Assembly: GCF_037203705.1 (NCBI RefSeq)
Contig: NZ_JBBCAT010000001.1
Span: forward strand, 3,073,418 to 3,137,417
Source of the DNA: Prosthecomicrobium sp. N25
Lineage (GTDB): Bacteria; Pseudomonadota; Alphaproteobacteria; Rhizobiales; Ancalomicrobiaceae
Direction: 5' to 3'
DNA length: 64,000 nt
Shown here: positions 60,798-64,000 of the stretch, piece after piece
How positions within the stretch are numbered: the first letter of the stretch is position 1
Layout: every line of letters starts with the position of its first letter
The notes under the pieces: model-generated
Told to the model about the DNA's origin: nothing
The model's input: only the letters and a program-made list of their open reading frames with translations
Databases searched by the model: none
Program-made: the position numbers and the translations under genes

Positions 60798-62858
60798 TTA
60801 GCGGCCGGCGACCACGCAGTCGCCGCCCTTGGCCTTGATCTGCGAGCAGAGCTCCTGGGCCTCCTCGCGCGAGCCGGCCACCACGCGGGCTCGATAGTAG
60901 GTGCCGCGGGCGCCGAGGTTCGCCTCCTGGACGTCCAGGCTGCGGCCGCTGGCGAGGTCCGGATACTTGCGCTGGAAGTCCGAGAAGGACCTGCGCGCCT
61001 CGTCGGCCGACTTCTGCGAGGAGATCTGCACGTAGGCCCCGCCACCGGCGCCGCGCGGCTGGGCGGCGGCGGTCTGCGTCGGAGCGGGCGCGGCGGCGAT
61101 CGGGGCCGGAGCGGCCGGCGCGGCCGGAACCGGCACGGTACCCGTCGTGGCGACCCGGGTCGGCGGCACGGGGCCGAGCGCCAGCGGCGCACCGGAGGTC
61201 TGGGGCTGGGTCTGAGGCTGGGCCGCCGGACGCGCCGGCTGGACCGCCGCGGGCTGCGGCGCCGCGGCCTGGACCGGTGCGGCCGGCTTGGCGGCGACGG
61301 GTGCCGGCGGCGCAACCGGAGCCGGCGCGACCGCGACGGGCTTCGCCGGGACCGGGGTCACGGCGGCGGGTGCGGCGGCGGCCGGCGGCGGCGAGACCGG
61401 GGCCGGCGCAACGGAGACGCTCGGCACGGCGACGGGCGTCACTGGCACGCGTGAGACCGGGGCGGTGGCGACGGGGGACACGCTCGCCGTTGTCTGCGGC
61501 ACGGGCACCGGCGGGGTCGCCGAGAGCGACGCGATGGTGGTCTCCTTCGGCAGCGGCGCGGACGGAGCCGGCGGCGCGGCGGCCTCGACGCGGGGCGGCG
61601 CGACCGGCGGCTGCGCCGAGGGGCGCGGCGCGGCATCGCCCGACGGCACGATCGTGCCGTCCGGACGGACCACCACGGTGCGCACGGTCTTCGGCGCCTC
61701 GGGGGCGACGGCGCCCGGAGAGCCCGGCGCGATCAGGCGGATGTTGCGGCCGTCGGACCCGCGGCTGGTGACCTGGTCGACCGGATCCTCCTGGCGGCTC
61801 ACCAGGCGCGACTTGTCCTCCACCTTGTCGGCGGAGAGGTTCGGGCCGGACGGCGGCTGCGCCGTGGAGGTCGGCTTCACCTTCATGGGCCGGGTGTCGG
61901 CCATGATCAGCGGCGTCCCGCCACCGCCGGCGACGTCGACGCCCGCATAGGCACGCCAGCCGAGGAATCCGAGGCCGCCCATGACGAAGACGCCGAGGGC
62001 CACGCCCGCCATGGCGAGCCCGCGCCGCGACTCGCGCGCAACCGGCCGTGCCGCCGCCCGCTCGGTCGCTGGATGGTCCGGCATCACCGGGGCGCCCGCA
62101 TCGTAGGGCAGCGCCTCGCGCGCCGCCGCCGCGATTTCGTCGCGGCCGAAATCGGCGAAGGTGGGTTCCGGATAGGCCGGGGACGCGGGACGGGGCGGCA
62201 CCGCGATCCGCTCCGCCGCGACGGGCTCGGGCACGGCGCGCAGGGGCGCGGTACGTTCGACGGCGGCCCGCTGCGGGGCCTGGGCCTGGACCGGGGTCGG
62301 AGCCTGGACCGGGGTCGGAGCCTGGACCGGCGCCGCGGCGCGGACGGGCACCGGAGCCGGAGCCGGGACGGCCTGCTCCACGTAGCCGGGATCGGCGAAG
62401 AAATCCTCGAAGGCCGGATCGTAGGAGCCGTCCGCCACGCCGCTGCGGTAGGGCGCGGGCTGCGGCCGGGTCGGTGCGGAGCGCTGCGCCTCGAGGGCCG
62501 GATCGATGCCGTAGGCGGCGGAGGCGACGTGCGAATTCATGGGAACGACCTTCGGGGACGCGGCCTCAGCCACCGGGGGGCCGGCCGGCACGCGCTGGCG
62601 CGGAGCCCGGTCGGGATCGACGGAGGAACGGAGCTCGCTGAAGAGCTCCTGCTCCAGGGCGGAGATCTGGTTGGGCATGGGCTGGCGACCGACATGGGCG
62701 CGCCCCTGCGGCATGAGCTGGGGCGGCAGCGTGATCGGCTCCTCGGAGCGCGCGGGCTCCGGGAAGGGCGAACCACTGACGATCCGGGCGAGCTCGACCA
62801 GCGGATCGTCGTCGTAGGGCCGGTCGTTACGGGCGAGCGGGCGCTTCATGTCGGACAT
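60798..62858 (-). CDS. SPOR-domain membrane protein
   Basis: A 686-residue envelope protein. A long cytoplasmic N-terminal part (about 1-275, Pro/Ala-rich) contains VQAPTP tandem repeats encoded by an 18-bp DNA repeat. One membrane helix follows (about 279-300, GLAMAGVALGVFVMGGLGFL). A Pro/Ala/Val-rich periplasmic linker of about 300 residues ends in an SPOR domain (about 608-686, AYVQISSQKSADEARRSF). SPOR domains bind denuded peptidoglycan at the division site. The place between argS and nagZ is conserved in the order. An in-frame ATG at 62849 is an alternative start. Confidence 0.92.
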   Translation of the reverse strand: MSDMKRPLARNDRPYDDDPLVELARIVSGSPFPEPARSEEPITLPPQLMPQGRAHVGRQPMPNQISALEQELFSELRSSVDPDRAPRQRVPAGPPVAEAASPKVVPMNSHVASAAYGIDPALEAQRSAPTRPQPAPYRSGVADGSYDPAFEDFFADPGYVEQAVPAPAPVPVRAAAPVQAPTPVQAPTPVQAQAPQRAAVERTAPLRAVPEPVAAERIAVPPRPASPAYPEPTFADFGRDEIAAAAREALPYDAGAPVMPDHPATERAAARPVARESRRGLAMAGVALGVFVMGGLGFLGWRAYAGVDVAGGGGTPLIMADTRPMKVKPTSTAQPPSGPNLSADKVEDKSRLVSRQEDPVDQVTSRGSDGRNIRLIAPGSPGAVAPEAPKTVRTVVVRPDGTIVPSGDAAPRPSAQPPVAPPRVEAAAPPAPSAPLPKETTIASLSATPPVPVPQTTASVSPVATAPVSRVPVTPVAVPSVSVAPAPVSPPPAAAAPAAVTPVPAKPVAVAPAPVAPPAPVAAKPAAPVQAAAPQPAAVQPARPAAQPQTQPQTSGAPLALGPVPPTRVATTGTVPVPAAPAAPAPIAAAPAPTQTAAAQPRGAGGGAYVQISSQKSADEARRSFSDFQRKYPDLASGRSLDVQEANLGARGTYYRARVVAGSREEAQELCSQIKAKGGDCVVAGR
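62284..62332 (+). repeat. 18-bp tandem repeat inside the SPOR-protein gene
   Basis: The unit CCTGGACCGGGGTCGGAG (plus strand) occurs twice with a partial third copy and encodes the VQAPTP repeats of the Pro-rich cytoplasmic part on the minus strand. Units are a multiple of three, so copy-number changes would keep the frame. Confidence 0.7.
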
Positions 62859-62929
62859 CGGATTCGTGAACCTCCGTCACTCGGAGTATCCCCTCGGGGA
62901 ACAGCGCCCGTAAAGCGCTCACGGTCCGA

Positions 62930-64000
62930 TTATCGCATTTCGTCGGGCGCTTCGACACCCAATATAGCGAGCCCGGACGCAAGAACCAAAGCAACGGCGC
63001 GAACCATCGCCAATCGGGCCGAGGACGATAGTGGATCGTCAACGTTAATAAACCGTAATTGAGGCAGGTCTTTGCCCCTGTTCCAGTGCGCGTGCAGTTC
63101 GCTCGCCAAGTCGTACAGATAGAAGGCTATCCGGTGCGGCTCGTGCGCGGCGGCCGCCTGTTCGACCAGGCGCGGCCATTCCGCGAGCCGTCTTATGATC
63201 GCCATCTCCCCGATATCGGCCAACCGGTCGAGGGGAGCGGCGGCGAGCGCCGCGTCGGTAAGCGCCAAATCGGGCAATTCCTCGGCGGCCTGGCGGAAAA
63301 CCGATCGCGTCCGTGCATATGCGTACTGTACGTAGAAGACCGGGTTGTCCTTCGACTGCTCGGTGACCTTCTGGAAGTCGAAGTCGAGCGGTGCGTCGTT
63401 CTTCCGGTAGAGCATCATGAAGCGGACCGCGTCGCGGCCGACCTCCTCGACCACGTCCCGGAGGGTGACGAAGTCCCCGGCCCGCTTCGACATCTTCACC
63501 GGCTCGCCGCCGCGGGTCAGCCGGACGAGCTGGCAGAGCTTCACGTCGAGCTCCGCCTCCCCGTCCGTGATCGCCCGGACCGCCGCCTGCATCCGCTTCA
63601 CGTAGCCGCCGTGGTCGGCGCCCCAGATGTCGATCTGGGTCCCGAAGCCGCGCAGGAACTTGTCGTAGTGATAGGCGATGTCGGAGGCGAAATAGGTGTA
63701 GGAGCCGTCGGACTTCATCAACGGCCGGTCGACGTCGTCCCCCGCCGCGGTGGCGCGGAACAGCGTCTGCTCCCGGTCCTCCCAATCCTCGACCGGCGCG
63801 CCCTTCGGCGGCGGCAGGCGGCCCTCGTAGATGAGGCCACGGGCCCTCAGGGCCTCGATCGCCGCCTCGACCCGGTTGCCGAAGGCCCCCCGCGACAGCG
63901 AGGCCTCCGAGAAGAAGACGTCGTGCTCCACGTTGAGGACGCGCAGGTCCTCCTTGATCATCGCCATCATGGCGTCGATCGCCACCTCGCGCACCACCGG
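62930..64000 (-). CDS. argS: arginine-tRNA ligase, C-terminal part (cut by window edge)
   Basis: The frame is open to the right edge, giving about 357 residues of the C-terminal two thirds of ArgRS. The class I core end is visible: [29 protein letters not shown] and the KMSKR-type signature [15 protein letters not shown]. The anticodon-binding DALR domain follows (about the last 120 residues) and ends [10 protein letters not shown]. The N-terminal domain and HIGH motif lie outside the window. The SPOR-protein gene starts 71 bases downstream on the same strand, as is usual in Hyphomicrobiales. Confidence 0.97.
   Translation of the reverse strand, partial: PVVREVAIDAMMAMIKEDLRVLNVEHDVFFSEASLSRGAFGNRVEAAIEALRARGLIYEGRLPPPKGAPVEDWEDREQTLFRATAAGDDVDRPLMKSDGSYTYFASDIAYHYDKFLRGFGTQIDIWGADHGGYVKRMQAAVRAITDGEAELDVKLCQLVRLTRGGEPVKMSKRAGDFVTLRDVVEEVGRDAVRFMMLYRKNDAPLDFDFQKVTEQSKDNPVFYVQYAYARTRSVFRQAAEELPDLALTDAALAAAPLDRLADIGEMAIIRRLAEWPRLVEQAAAAHEPHRIAFYLYDLASELHAHWNRGKDLPQLRFINVDDPLSSSARLAMVRAVALVLASGLAILGVEAPDEMR

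Overview
The window is GC-rich chromosomal DNA of an alphaproteobacterium, most likely of the order Hyphomicrobiales (Rhizobiales). Two conserved gene blocks support this: ntrY-ntrX-aminotransferase-hfq-hflX-mazG (about 10-18 kb) and argS-SPOR protein-nagZ-scpA-scpB-tatA-tatB-tatC-serS-surE (about 52.6-64 kb). I cannot name a genus. No rRNA, tRNA, CRISPR array, transposase or phage gene was recognised.

Layout. 0-4 kb: the end of an unidentified gene, a secreted glycine-rich repeat protein, purine genes purM-purN and two small secreted proteins. 4-7.3 kb: a WYL-type regulator, a coupled pair of a FemAB/BioF2-like acetyltransferase and a cupin/JmjC-like protein, and a divergent AT-rich orphan gene. 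7.3-11.4 kb: a molybdopterin oxidoreductase, arfB, mazG and two tandem paralogous small membrane proteins. 11.5-18 kb: hflX, hfq, a D-amino-acid aminotransferase, ntrX and ntrY. 18-21.7 kb: a SulP anion transporter, an Lrp-type regulator and hppD (tyrosine catabolism).

21.7-50 kb is an accessory catabolic region. On the minus strand run a tandem CaiB-type CoA-transferase, a MaoC-like hydratase, an enolase-superfamily enzyme and a five-gene dipeptide-type ABC importer. A divergent LacI-type regulator stands at their head. A 16-bp palindrome at 32335-32350 recurs with two mismatches at 28971-28986, so both segments look like one regulon. Next, on the plus strand, comes a sugar ABC importer (no ATPase gene) with a Gfo/Idh dehydrogenase, a ThuA-like protein and a second LacI regulator. 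A minus-strand operon follows: a UxuA-like dehydratase, another sugar ABC importer without ATPase, an aldo/keto reductase and an RraA-like protein. An IclR regulator lies beyond it; near-identical 12-bp sites stand before the UxuA-like gene and, as a pair 21 bp apart, before iclR itself. A fumarylacetoacetase-fold hydratase and a second enolase-superfamily enzyme close the region. Together these genes suggest import and oxidation or dehydration of sugars, sugar acids or related carboxylates; no substrate can be read from the sequence.

50-64 kb is housekeeping: a secreted protein with a possible Cys-His-Asp triad, trmFO, a small conserved-looking protein, surE, serS, tatCBA, an ABC ATPase inserted between scpB and tatA, scpB, scpA, nagZ, an SPOR-domain membrane protein and the 3' part of argS cut by the window edge. 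Intergenic oddities include a dispersed REP-like element (three copies) and a remnant of a Bug/TctC solute-binding gene.
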